Source: Leadbetterella lacunae
GTDB lineage: Bacteria > Bacteroidota > Bacteroidia > Cytophagales > Spirosomataceae
DNA length: 64,000 bases
Direction: 5' to 3'
NCBI RefSeq assembly: GCF_042649125.1
Contig: NZ_JBHRYQ010000001.1
Location: 1,364,001-1,428,000 of the forward strand
Part shown: one piece after another, positions 9,326-17,647 of the stretch
Layout: each line of letters opens with the position of its first letter
Position numbering within the stretch: position 1 is the first letter of the stretch
The notes under the pieces: model-generated
The model's input: the letters and a program-made list of their open reading frames with translations, nothing else
Databases searched by the model: none
What the model was told of the DNA's origin: nothing
Made by a program: the position numbers and the translations under genes

Positions 9326-10117
9326 TCAAAAACACACTTCCCCTTTCAAATAAAGATTGGCAAATCCACCAATTAACACTCTATTGCCTTTTAGTTCGCA
9401 TGAAAGTTGCCCGCCTCTTGCCGAAACTTGCAAGGCTTCGAGCTTAGATTTTCCTAACTCTGTGGCCCAATAGGGTATCAAGTTTGTGTGTGCTGAACCG
9501 GTTACTGGGTCTTCATTGATACCTACTCGCGGAGCAAAAAAACGAGATACAAAATCAACGTTAAACTTAGAAGATTCGGCTGTAACAATTATTCCTCTCG
9601 CCTCTAACGATTTAAGCTTTTCGAAATCTGGATTTAGACTTAAAATAGTTTCTTCGCTATCAAACACTAACAGATAATCTGTTTTACCTTTAAACCAAGC
9701 GATCGGAGATTTTTTCAACCCAGACTCCATTTCAAAAATGGGTTCACACGGACTTATTTCGGCAGCTGGAAAATCTAAATTAATTTTATCTTTTTGTTTG
9801 AAAACAGTCAAAAGCCCACTTCTTGATTCAAAGTGAATTTCTTCTTTTTCTATACCTTTTATATTAAATAAATAATAGGCTGTAGCTAAAGTAGCATGCC
9901 CGCAAAGGTCAACTTCTACTTTTGGTGTAAACCACCTGATATGAAAACCATCAGAAGTAGGCACAAAAAAAGCCGTTTCAGAAAGGTTATTCTGCTCGGC
10001 TAATTTATGTAAGATCTCATCTGGCAACCATTCCTCTAGTGGCATTACAGCTGCCGGATTTCCACCAAATGCTTTTTCTGAAAACGCATTTATCTCATAA
10101 ATAGGGTATGTTTTCAT
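9326..10117 (-). CDS. PhzF-family isomerase/epimerase-like protein
   Basis: A 263-residue member of the PhzF family, which has a two-lobed diaminopimelate-epimerase-like fold. Visible signatures are the N-terminal INAFSEKAFGGNPAAV, the NNLSETAFFV segment with the catalytic glutamate position, IRWFTPKVEVDLCGHATLA, and GINEDPVTGSAHTNL. PhzF itself isomerises an intermediate of phenazine synthesis, but most members outside those clusters have unknown substrates, and no phenazine genes are present here. The start overlaps the stop of gldF by 4 nt (ATGA), so it is translationally coupled to that gene. Confidence 0.88.
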   Translation of the reverse strand: MKTYPIYEINAFSEKAFGGNPAAVMPLEEWLPDEILHKLAEQNNLSETAFFVPTSDGFHIRWFTPKVEVDLCGHATLATAYYLFNIKGIEKEEIHFESRSGLLTVFKQKDKINLDFPAAEISPCEPIFEMESGLKKSPIAWFKGKTDYLLVFDSEETILSLNPDFEKLKSLEARGIIVTAESSKFNVDFVSRFFAPRVGINEDPVTGSAHTNLIPYWATELGKSKLEALQVSARGGQLSCELKGNRVLIGGFANLYLKGEVCF

Positions 10118-10839
10118 TGTCTTTTTCTGTTTAGACTGTTATATGTCATAAAGATAAAAACAAAACTGAAACTTAATAAATAAATAAGATTTCTTGAATC
10201 TAATAATCCTTTACCCAAGGCATCAAAATGAAAATCTAAACTAAAATAAGAAAGGAAATATCCGAATGAACCACTAAAAAGCGAGGCTAACTGAGCAAAA
10301 CCATCAAAGGCAAAATAACACAATATGGCAGCTGAAATAAAGGCAATAACTTGATTTTTGGTAATAGAAGAAGTGAAAATTCCGATGGCAGCAAATGCTG
10401 CAGCAAGCAAAATTAAACCAAAATACGAACCTACTACAGATGCCGAATCGATATTTCCTTTTGGATTACCTAAATAATAAATAGAAAAATAGTACACTAA
10501 AGTGGGGGCTATAGCCAAAACTATGATCCACAATGCAGCGAAATACTTGCCTAAAATAATATCGATAAGCTTTACAGGTTTGGTTAATAACAACTCCAAG
10601 GTCCCTGATTTTTCTTCTTCTGAAAACATCCGCATGGTTATGGCCGATACCAAAAATATGAGTATATATGGACAATAGTTAAAGAAAACGTCCATTTCTG
10701 CAAAGCCATAATCCATAATGTTGGTATCTGGGTAAATCCAAACTACCAAGCTTGTAAGCAATAAAAAAACGGCGATTACGATGTAGCCTATTAAAGAATT
10801 AAAGAAAGTGGAAACTTCTTTTTTGAAAATGCTTAACAT
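10114..10839 (-). CDS. gldF: Gliding-motility ABC transporter permease GldF
   Basis: A 241-residue ABC-2-type permease with six hydrophobic segments. The sequence MLSIFKKEVSTFFNSLIGYI and the cytoplasmic loop MRMFSEEEKSGTLELLLTKPV are typical of GldF, the membrane subunit of the GldAFG transporter tied to gliding and type IX secretion in Bacteroidota. The usual downstream partner gldG is absent; the next gene is a PhzF-family enzyme overlapping by 4 nt. sprA in the same window supports a gliding or T9SS-positive organism. Close ABC-2 permeases of other function cannot be fully excluded. Confidence 0.82.
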   Translation of the reverse strand: MLSIFKKEVSTFFNSLIGYIVIAVFLLLTSLVVWIYPDTNIMDYGFAEMDVFFNYCPYILIFLVSAITMRMFSEEEKSGTLELLLTKPVKLIDIILGKYFAALWIIVLAIAPTLVYYFSIYYLGNPKGNIDSASVVGSYFGLILLAAAFAAIGIFTSSITKNQVIAFISAAILCYFAFDGFAQLASLFSGSFGYFLSYFSLDFHFDALGKGLLDSRNLIYLLSFSFVFIFMTYNSLNRKRQ

Positions 10840-10849
10840 AAAATATTTT

Positions 10850-11365
10850 TTAAGAAAAAACTGGTTTGTCTTTTTTCATAACTGCAGACATAATAAGTGA
10901 GCATAAAAACCCAAAAAGAACGATAAATAGCATACCACCAATAAAAGTTAAGCCCGAATTGTTCATCGACTCTACTCTTTGCATGGCTGCGTCTATTTGC
11001 TCTTCCGACATCCCCATTTTCTCGTATTGTTCCAAAATCATTTCGTTTTGAAGATTGAGGATATTGGTATCGATGAATTTTTTATAAAAGAAATCAAAGA
11101 ATAAACTAATGATCCCTCCCGCTGTAATAGTTAGTGTGCCTAAGCCCAAACCTTCCTTAAATGACATAAAACCGCCATTTAGGGTTCTAAATTCTTTCAT
11201 TGACAAATACAACACACCGAAGAAAAACAAGGTGCTCAATAAAAATGATAGGGTTTTGTTTTGCCAAAGCTCCGTATTGTACAAAATAGTAGTTAAAACT
11301 ATACTTACTATTCCATAAATAACGCCCCACTTAAGGGCAATTCTAGCTGATGATACTTTTTCCAT
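10850..11365 (-). CDS. DUF4199 membrane protein
   Basis: A 171-residue inner-membrane protein with four predicted helices (about 12-30, 38-56, 75-95 and 143-165). The pattern GGFMSFKEGLGLG between helices two and three and the soluble stretch EQYEKMGMSEEQIDAAM before the last helix are the marks of DUF4199. Function is unknown. In many Bacteroidota such genes sit beside glycosyltransferases or dihydroorotase, as here. It lies 10 nt upstream of gldF and 17 nt downstream of a second DUF4199 gene, in one operon. Confidence 0.8.
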   Translation of the reverse strand: MEKVSSARIALKWGVIYGIVSIVLTTILYNTELWQNKTLSFLLSTLFFFGVLYLSMKEFRTLNGGFMSFKEGLGLGTLTITAGGIISLFFDFFYKKFIDTNILNLQNEMILEQYEKMGMSEEQIDAAMQRVESMNNSGLTFIGGMLFIVLFGFLCSLIMSAVMKKDKPVFS

Positions 11366-11382
11366 AATTTTATAAGGGTTAA

Positions 11383-11892
11383 TTAGTTAGATAATTTCCG
11401 CAAAGCCATACTTAGTAAACTTATTGGCACTATAGCTATTTGTTTAAACATCAGGTCATCCAAGATAATCTGATATGGTTTTAAACTATCAAAAGACAAC
11501 ATTTGCTTTCTGAAGGTCTCATCGTTTAATATTTTACTGAAGGTTTCTTTCTCTTTGAGCATTAACGCCTTACCTTCTATTACCCACGTAGTAAAAGGCG
11601 TATAATCATAAAATTCAATAAATAAATAAACCAATACCCCTGAAACAAATGCTCCTATAATATTTGTCAAAAAACCAATCGAAAAGCCTTCGTAAAAGTG
11701 GATGAAACCTCCATGATTTCTTTTGAAATACCAGATAGCAGCCCAAATAAGTATAATATTGATTCCAATACTTGGCCTAGTAAAACTCAAGGGATTAAAC
11801 TTGATATTGTACATGCCAATAAAAAACAAAAAACAACCAATACCGGCTAAACTTCCAAATATTAAGGAATAGATAATAATCTCTTTTTTCAT
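11383..11892 (-). CDS. Second DUF4199-like membrane protein
   Basis: A 169-residue membrane protein with the same layout as its neighbour: helices at about 5-27, 41-56 and 75-92, the pattern GGFIHFYEGFSIG between the second and third, a soluble segment (about 105-140) and a final helix. It is a diverged paralog of the next gene and probably arose by tandem duplication. Its start codon directly follows the stop of the dihydroorotase-like gene, with no spacer, so the two are co-translated. The biochemical role is unknown. Confidence 0.75.
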   Translation of the reverse strand: MKKEIIIYSLIFGSLAGIGCFLFFIGMYNIKFNPLSFTRPSIGINIILIWAAIWYFKRNHGGFIHFYEGFSIGFLTNIIGAFVSGVLVYLFIEFYDYTPFTTWVIEGKALMLKEKETFSKILNDETFRKQMLSFDSLKPYQIILDDLMFKQIAIVPISLLSMALRKLSN

Positions 11893-13173
11893 TTATTTAT
11901 TTTTAAAAGCTTGCTTGTTATTAAGTACACCAAGTGCTTTTCCTTTAAGTTCTTTCTCTATAAAAGGACTATTTTTACTCAAAGATACAATATCTTTTTC
12001 TTTAAAAACATAATTCAAAGTTGGGTCAAAAACCGTTAGGTTCGCTTTTTGGCCTACTTCGATGTTCGGCAAAGGCTGCCTCAATAGTTTTCTATTGCTA
12101 ACCGTAAGCTTTTCTATTAAAGTCGAAAGCCCTAATTCGCTATGCGTATTAATTGCTCCAAATGCCGTTTGCAATCCGATAGCCCCAAAGTCTGCCAAAT
12201 CAAACTCCAAGTTTTTCAACTCTTCATTTAGCGGGTTATGGTCCGTGCAAATAGTATCTATGGTTCCGTCTGCTAAGCCTGCTTTTAGAGCCTCTCTGTC
12301 AGAGGCGGCTCTGTATGGTGGTTTAGATTTTAGGTTAGTATCAAACCCTGCAAGGTCAGTATCTAAAAAAGCCAATTGATTGGCTGATATATCACAGCTA
12401 ACTGGTAGTCCGTCTGCCTTTGCTTTTCTGATAAGCTCAACTGACTCGGCCGTAGATATCGTAGAAAAATGCAGTATTGGCGTTTCTGAGCTTAGATTTG
12501 CATATTTTAATAATTTCAAATCACGCATAATCATGATTTCTTCTGAAGCTGAAGGTATTCCTTTAAGTCCCAAAAGTGTACTTTGAAGGCCTTCATGCAT
12601 TTGACCAAACATACTCAAGTATTTGTCTTCGGGCTTGGTAACCAAAAGAGTGTTTAGAGCATGCAAATATTGAAGTGATTTCAGCAAGATATCGGCATTT
12701 TGCAAAGCGTGATTGCCATCACTAAAGCCCACCGCACCATGATGATGTAGGTCCATCATGTCAGTAAAGTCATTGCCTTCACAGTTTTTGGTGATGGCCG
12801 CAAAATTATGAATCTGCAATAAATTTCGATCCGAAAAATTCTTAAAATACCCCATAGACTCCTTGGTCTGGATTACGGGATGGGTGTTAGGAAAACCAAC
12901 AACCTCCGTAAAGCCACCCGCTAAAGCAGCAGACTGCATAGAATCTAAGGTTTCTAACCACTCGGTACCGGGGTCTTTTAGGTGTAAACTAAAGTCTAAC
13001 CAACCAATAGAAACATGAGAATTATTAAACTCCCAAATCTCAGTTTCTGAGTCCGAATCTATATTTTCAGAAATATTTGCAATAATTCCATCCGACACCA
13101 AAATGTCCATCGTTTTGTTGTTAAACGAGGAGTGGGCACAGATAATAAGAGCTTTTTTAATTAAAATTTTCAT
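11893..13173 (-). CDS. Dihydroorotase-like protein lacking two metal-ligand histidines (PyrC'-type)
   Basis: A 426-residue amidohydrolase-fold protein of the class I dihydroorotase family. Against the well-known ligands of B. subtilis-type enzymes (HxH, Asp, His, His, Asp), the HxH is DFSLHL here (Ser62, His64), Asp152 is kept (FSDGNH), the next His is Thr179 (VTKPED), His235 is kept (LHFSTIS) and Asp311 is kept (CTDHNP). Two of the zinc ligands are therefore missing, which suggests it is not an active zinc enzyme. In Pseudomonas an inactive PyrC' is a structural partner of aspartate transcarbamoylase, and this protein may play a similar part. It leads an operon with two DUF4199 genes and gldF. 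Confidence 0.8.
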   Translation of the reverse strand: MKILIKKALIICAHSSFNNKTMDILVSDGIIANISENIDSDSETEIWEFNNSHVSIGWLDFSLHLKDPGTEWLETLDSMQSAALAGGFTEVVGFPNTHPVIQTKESMGYFKNFSDRNLLQIHNFAAITKNCEGNDFTDMMDLHHHGAVGFSDGNHALQNADILLKSLQYLHALNTLLVTKPEDKYLSMFGQMHEGLQSTLLGLKGIPSASEEIMIMRDLKLLKYANLSSETPILHFSTISTAESVELIRKAKADGLPVSCDISANQLAFLDTDLAGFDTNLKSKPPYRAASDREALKAGLADGTIDTICTDHNPLNEELKNLEFDLADFGAIGLQTAFGAINTHSELGLSTLIEKLTVSNRKLLRQPLPNIEVGQKANLTVFDPTLNYVFKEKDIVSLSKNSPFIEKELKGKALGVLNNKQAFKNK

Positions 13174-13284
13174 TATTTATCCAAAAAAAAAGCCCATAAG
13201 GGCTATAAATATTATTGACTTAAAACGTAACGGTGTTTCTTAAATATTTAAAATTAAAACTTAATGACAGCGTTGTTTTCATTT

Positions 13285-13668
13285 TCAATGACCTATCAAA
13301 GTTTTGTATGCATCTACTGATAACAAACCGTCTAAGTCTGCGATATTAGCAACTTCCATTTTGATCATCCAACCTTCATTATACGGGTCGTTGTTAACCA
13401 ATTCTGGCTCGTCTGCCAATTTGGTGTTAACTTCTAAAACTTTACCCGCTACTGGCAAAAACAAGTCAGAAACAGTTTTAACGGCTTCAACTGAACCAAA
13501 AATTTCATTTTCAGCTAGTTCTTCACCTTCTGTTTCTATTTCCACAAAAACGATATCACCTAATTCACTTTGAGCAAAATCTGTAACTCCTATCAAGGCG
13601 ATATTGCCTTCCACTACTTTAATCCATTCGTGCTCTGCGGTATACTTTAGGTCTGCTGGAAAATTCAT
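13285..13668 (-). CDS. gcvH: Glycine cleavage system H protein
   Basis: A 127-residue lipoyl carrier protein. It starts with YTAEHEWIKV, and the lipoylated lysine is Lys64 in the conserved SVEAVKTVSD turn; the C-terminal half carries NDPYNEGWMIKM. GcvH shuttles the aminomethyl group between the P, T and L proteins of the glycine cleavage complex. Length and motif spacing are normal. It lies about 170 nt downstream of ccoS and seems to be its own unit; the other gcv genes are not in the window. Confidence 0.95.
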   Translation of the reverse strand: MNFPADLKYTAEHEWIKVVEGNIALIGVTDFAQSELGDIVFVEIETEGEELAENEIFGSVEAVKTVSDLFLPVAGKVLEVNTKLADEPELVNNDPYNEGWMIKMEVANIADLDGLLSVDAYKTLIGH

Positions 13669-13840
13669 TTTTTGTCCGGTTTTTAGTTTGTATTAAAAAA
13701 TATGATGCAAGTTAATGCAAATGATTTATATCTCAAAAATGGTAATGTATAAAAAACAAAAGTAAATAAGTAAAGGTGGCCACAATGCAACCACCTTTAT
13801 CTGAAAGAGTATTATAACTCTACTTGATTGGAATCGCTTT

Positions 13841-14014
13841 TCAGCTTCTTTGATTTTTTTTTACCTTCTCAGTGGGTTCATTGTCCATTAAGATTCGGAC
13901 AGCTGGCGAAAATGTATCGTCAAACTGACCGTCTTTTGTAGCCCAGAAAAACGCTACCAAAAAACTACCCGCCACAGCAATGGCCAATATTACTAATAAG
14001 ATTATTACTTCCAT
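13841..14014 (-). CDS. ccoS: cbb3-type cytochrome oxidase assembly protein CcoS
   Basis: A short gene, 57 residues plus stop, that is easily missed. It reads MEVIILLVILAIAVAGSFLV followed by AFFWATKDGQFDD, the near-universal CcoS signature (one N-terminal membrane helix, then a W-..-G-Q-[FY]-D-D motif). CcoS is needed to put haem and copper into cbb3 oxidase. The start lies 1 nt past the stop of ccoI, which confirms a ccoI-ccoS operon. The structural ccoNOP genes and ccoG/ccoH are not in the window. Confidence 0.93.
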   Translation of the reverse strand: MEVIILLVILAIAVAGSFLVAFFWATKDGQFDDTFSPAVRILMDNEPTEKVKKNQRS

Positions 14015-14015
14015 T

Positions 14016-16433
14016 TTAAATCATTTTTTTTGTTTTGGCCAACAATAGCGTCAAACCAACTGCAAACAAAACCACAGACATGCTACTCAAAGGCATAAAG
14101 ATAGCAGCCACCACAGGACTTAGATTTCCGGTCACAGCCCAAGATATGCCCATGATGTTATATACCACCGAAAGTAAAAAGCTAATTTTTACAATCTTAA
14201 TGGCTTGTTTACTAAAATCTATGTATTTCCCGATATTCACAAATTCTTTGGCGTCTAAAATTGCATCACAAGCAGGCGAAAAAGCCTGAACGTCCTCAGT
14301 AAGAGCAATGCCAACTTGTGCTTCTCTGAGTGCTCCTGCATCATTAAGTCCATCTCCAACCATCAGCACTTTATGCCCTTCTGATTTCAGGGTTCTAACA
14401 TAATCTAACTTTTGCTGTGGCTTTTGTTCAAATTTCATATTATCAGCAAAATATGGCTTTAACACAGCTTTACTTTGGTCAGAATCGCCAGTTAAAAGAT
14501 GAATATTAAAACTACTTTTTAGTGTAGTCAAAAGCTGCTCCCATTTATTTCTAAACACCGCCACGAGGCTAAAATACCCCAACAATTCTCCATTTATGGC
14601 TACAAATACTTTGGTTTCTTTCGGAGAATTATCTTGAATATCTAAAAAGTCAGCACTTCCTATTTTAATGTTATTTTGATTTACAATTCCTTCTATTCCT
14701 TTACCTTTTACTTCGAAAAAATAATCAACTTCCACTTTTCCAACGCCATTTAAATGCTTTGCAATTGCTTTGCTCAAAGGGTGAACGGAGGCATTACACA
14801 ATCCAAATATCATTTTCTTTTGTGAGGTACTTAAAGCTGTGCCTTTAAACAAAATCTGTTCTTTTCCACTTTCGGTCAAGGTACCCGTTTTATCAAAAAC
14901 TATAGAATCAATTTCAGTTAAAAGGGGTATAACTTGTTGATTTTTAACGAAGAATTTATTTTTCCCAAAAATACTCATAGTGGTACTCATGGTAAACGGC
15001 AACGAAAGCGTAAGTGCACATGGACAAGCCACCATTAAAACTGCGGTGATGGTAGGCCACACTAAACTTGGGTCGTGTAACTGCCAATAAACACCCGCCA
15101 AAGCACTAATAGTTATGGTTACAATAGTGAAATATTTACTAAAAGCATCTGCCAATGCCGTAGTTTTTAGATTTTTCTCTTTAATAAAACTTTCGTTGTT
15201 CCACAGCTGGGTTAGGTAACTTGTAGAAACTGGCTTGATAACCTCTAAACTAATTTGTTCAGACATTTGACGCCCACCAGCATAAATCAAATCTCCTTGA
15301 TGTTTTCTTACGGGCGTTGACTCTCCAGTCACAAAACTGTAATCCAACCAGGCATTTCCTGAAATCAAAATTGAGTCTGCCGGCACTAATTCTTGGTGAT
15401 GCGTCACATAAGAATCTCCTTTTTTTAGGTCTTTGACATTTTTAAATGAATCGTCTTTCATTTTAACTGCCAATGGGAAATATGACTTATAATTTCTATC
15501 AAATGAAAGGTAACTAAACGTGGTTTGCTGCACCCATTTGCCCAAAAGCAAAAACAGCACTAAACCAGCAAGGCTGTCCCAGTAGCCGGCAGTGTGCGGA
15601 ATAAATGTTTCGTAAGTGCTTCTTACAAAAAGAGCCACAACACCCATAGCAATGGGAATATCAACACTCAAAACGCTACTTTTATCAGATATCTTTTCTT
15701 TTATTGACCTGTAGGCACCTTTTAGGTAATCTTCAGCTCCATACAAAAACACGGGTATGGCAAGCAAAAAATTTAAATAAAGAAAAAAACGCTGATAGCC
15801 AGCATCTACTACATTTTCAAGATTTAAACTAAAATATTCGGGAAAGCTCAAAAGCATAATATTCCCAGAACAAAAACCTACGACTCCTATTTTGAGTAAT
15901 AAACGATGCGTTTCTGGATCAATTTTCTTTTTCTTAGTGCTGCTGTCTAAATTGATATTTGGCTCATAGCCCAATGTGGCCAATAGCTCTACTATTTCTT
16001 TTAAATTAACTTCTTTGGGATCAAAATCTATTGCGAGTTCTTTCTTTACAAAATTTAGCCGTGAAGAATATACCCCTGACCTAATTTTATGGAAGTTTTC
16101 GAGCAGCCAAACACATGAACTACAGTGAATGGAAGGAATATGGAAAATTACTTTGGCGAGGCCTTCGTCCTCGTAATCTAGTATTTCGTTAACAACCGAT
16201 TTTTCATTTAAATAATCAAACTTGCCTTTAAATGATTTTGCTTTTAGGCTAACTCCCGCATTTTGATTTAAATCATAATATCCACAAAGCTGGTTGTCTT
16301 CCAAGATTTCGAAGACCGTCAAACAGCCGTTACAGCAAAAATGCTTGTCTGAAACGACAATATCTTGCTCATTGCAGTCATTGCCACAATGGTAACATGA
16401 AACTTTGGTGTCTTGAACTATCAAATCAGACAT
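14016..16433 (-). CDS. ccoI: Copper-transporting P1B-type ATPase for cbb3 oxidase assembly (CcoI/FixI)
   Basis: An 805-residue P-type ATPase. The N-terminus carries a cysteine-rich metal-binding domain (Cys13, Cys16, then HFCCNGC at 31-37) as in CcoI/FixI, followed by a heavy-metal domain with CxxC at residues 104-107 (CSSC). The transmembrane metal site is ACPCALTLSLPF, followed by the phosphorylation motif DKTGTLTE and the hinge GDGLNDAGAL. It pumps Cu(I) out of the cytoplasm for CuB insertion into cbb3 oxidase. Directly followed by ccoS (1-nt spacing). The double cysteine N-terminus and the ccoS link separate it from a detoxifying CopA. Confidence 0.92.
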   Translation of the reverse strand: MSDLIVQDTKVSCYHCGNDCNEQDIVVSDKHFCCNGCLTVFEILEDNQLCGYYDLNQNAGVSLKAKSFKGKFDYLNEKSVVNEILDYEDEGLAKVIFHIPSIHCSSCVWLLENFHKIRSGVYSSRLNFVKKELAIDFDPKEVNLKEIVELLATLGYEPNINLDSSTKKKKIDPETHRLLLKIGVVGFCSGNIMLLSFPEYFSLNLENVVDAGYQRFFLYLNFLLAIPVFLYGAEDYLKGAYRSIKEKISDKSSVLSVDIPIAMGVVALFVRSTYETFIPHTAGYWDSLAGLVLFLLLGKWVQQTTFSYLSFDRNYKSYFPLAVKMKDDSFKNVKDLKKGDSYVTHHQELVPADSILISGNAWLDYSFVTGESTPVRKHQGDLIYAGGRQMSEQISLEVIKPVSTSYLTQLWNNESFIKEKNLKTTALADAFSKYFTIVTITISALAGVYWQLHDPSLVWPTITAVLMVACPCALTLSLPFTMSTTMSIFGKNKFFVKNQQVIPLLTEIDSIVFDKTGTLTESGKEQILFKGTALSTSQKKMIFGLCNASVHPLSKAIAKHLNGVGKVEVDYFFEVKGKGIEGIVNQNNIKIGSADFLDIQDNSPKETKVFVAINGELLGYFSLVAVFRNKWEQLLTTLKSSFNIHLLTGDSDQSKAVLKPYFADNMKFEQKPQQKLDYVRTLKSEGHKVLMVGDGLNDAGALREAQVGIALTEDVQAFSPACDAILDAKEFVNIGKYIDFSKQAIKIVKISFLLSVVYNIMGISWAVTGNLSPVVAAIFMPLSSMSVVLFAVGLTLLLAKTKKMI

Positions 16434-16516
16434 TAACTTCGGATTTTACTAGCACAAAGTTGATTTTAAATGGAGGATATAAAAACGAAGCATATCATTA
16501 AAAAACATGATATAAG

Positions 16517-16714
16517 TCAGTTTTCTATTTTTGAAAGGGGAAATTTCCTCCTTATATTATTGATATGAAATTTCTTCTGTAAAGTAAAACTATCGGGATG
16601 GACTTGATCAAACAAGGTTTTCCAATCAAGAAAAATCGCTTTTTCAGAAGCGGAAAAAGTCTCTTCGTTTATTTTTTTTTGTAACAAATACGCACTAAAA
16701 CTAAGCTCTTCCAT
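16517..16714 (-). CDS. Small hypothetical protein at the end of the glycosyltransferase operon
   Basis: A 65-residue soluble protein, basic at the C-terminus (IRRKFPLSKIEN), with no signal or membrane segment. It begins 3 nt after the preceding glycosyltransferase gene on the same strand, and this tight spacing is the main reason to regard it as real. The N-terminal half is amphipathic and could be helical (SAYLLQKKINEETFSASEKA). No family is recognised. Confidence 0.6.
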   Translation of the reverse strand: MEELSFSAYLLQKKINEETFSASEKAIFLDWKTLFDQVHPDSFTLQKKFHINNIRRKFPLSKIEN

Positions 16715-16717
16715 ATC

Positions 16718-17647
16718 TTAATCTATATAATCAATGAATTTTTTATAGCCCAAATATGGAATAAAACTGTTATACCTTCTTGTACTTAAAACCATAAAAA
16801 GGATAAATAGACTTATAAAAAACCCTTGAAGGAACACTATAAAAAACGCTAAAATAAGGCTGGAAGCCCAACCAGGTGTAGCTTGGTTTAATATAAATTT
16901 ATAATACAAAACAATGCAGGAACCCACCACCGAAGAGAAAATCATGATACTTGCGAATATTAAAATTCGGACCGCTGTGAAATCTAAAAATACAGATATA
17001 GCACTCATGCCATGTAGAACCAAAGATGTAAAATTCATCTTAGATTTCCCTGCCAAACGCGTACCTCTATCAAGCGGAATAGAGTCAAAAACCAACCGAG
17101 AGCGGATAACGCCTCCAGGGTAATTATTCCAAATTTCTGAAACGTGAGCGAGTTTTTTAATATATGCTTTGGGTATTAAACTAAAGTTACCAAACGTAAT
17201 AATATTACCAGTTAAGGTCTTGAAAACCATTTTGTAAATGGCATAAAAAAGCTTAAACAAAAACGACTCTGAACGCTTACTTCTTCTTGCAAATATAATT
17301 TTATTGGGCTCCTGCTCCGACTTTGAAATCAAATCTAAAATATGCTCGGGCTGATCTTCTCCATCAGAATCCATCACCACCGCTAGGTCATAATCTTCTT
17401 TGTCTGCCACATACGAAATACCGATAGCTATGGCCCTTTGGTGACTCAAATTGCTAATCAAATGCACCACTTCTATATCGAAATCTCTAAAATCTTCGGC
17501 AATATAGGGCAAACTTGAGCAATCATTGACCACCACAAACGAAAGCGTATGATTTTTATCTTTAAAAACCTGCATTGTCTTTTGCATGAGAAGTTTGAGG
17601 GCTTCCCAGTCATTAAATACAGGCGTAATAATTTTTATATTCATCAA
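16718..17647 (-). CDS. Family 2 glycosyltransferase with C-terminal membrane helices
   Basis: A 309-residue GT2 enzyme: a Rossmann-like N-terminal GT-A domain (IITPVFNDWEALKLL, nucleotide-sugar DSDGEDQPE with the metal-binding DxD at about residue 93), then two hydrophobic helices (about 220-245 and 262-290). This is the DPM1/GtrB type that loads a sugar onto a polyprenyl phosphate at the inner membrane. It overlaps the upstream GT39 gene by 4 nt (ATGA). A second GT2 gene of the same type is two genes upstream, so the operon carries two lipid-linked sugar synthases. The sugar is unknown. Confidence 0.85.
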   Translation of the reverse strand: MMNIKIITPVFNDWEALKLLMQKTMQVFKDKNHTLSFVVVNDCSSLPYIAEDFRDFDIEVVHLISNLSHQRAIAIGISYVADKEDYDLAVVMDSDGEDQPEHILDLISKSEQEPNKIIFARRSKRSESFLFKLFYAIYKMVFKTLTGNIITFGNFSLIPKAYIKKLAHVSEIWNNYPGGVIRSRLVFDSIPLDRGTRLAGKSKMNFTSLVLHGMSAISVFLDFTAVRILIFASIMIFSSVVGSCIVLYYKFILNQATPGWASSLILAFFIVFLQGFFISLFILFMVLSTRRYNSFIPYLGYKKFIDYID

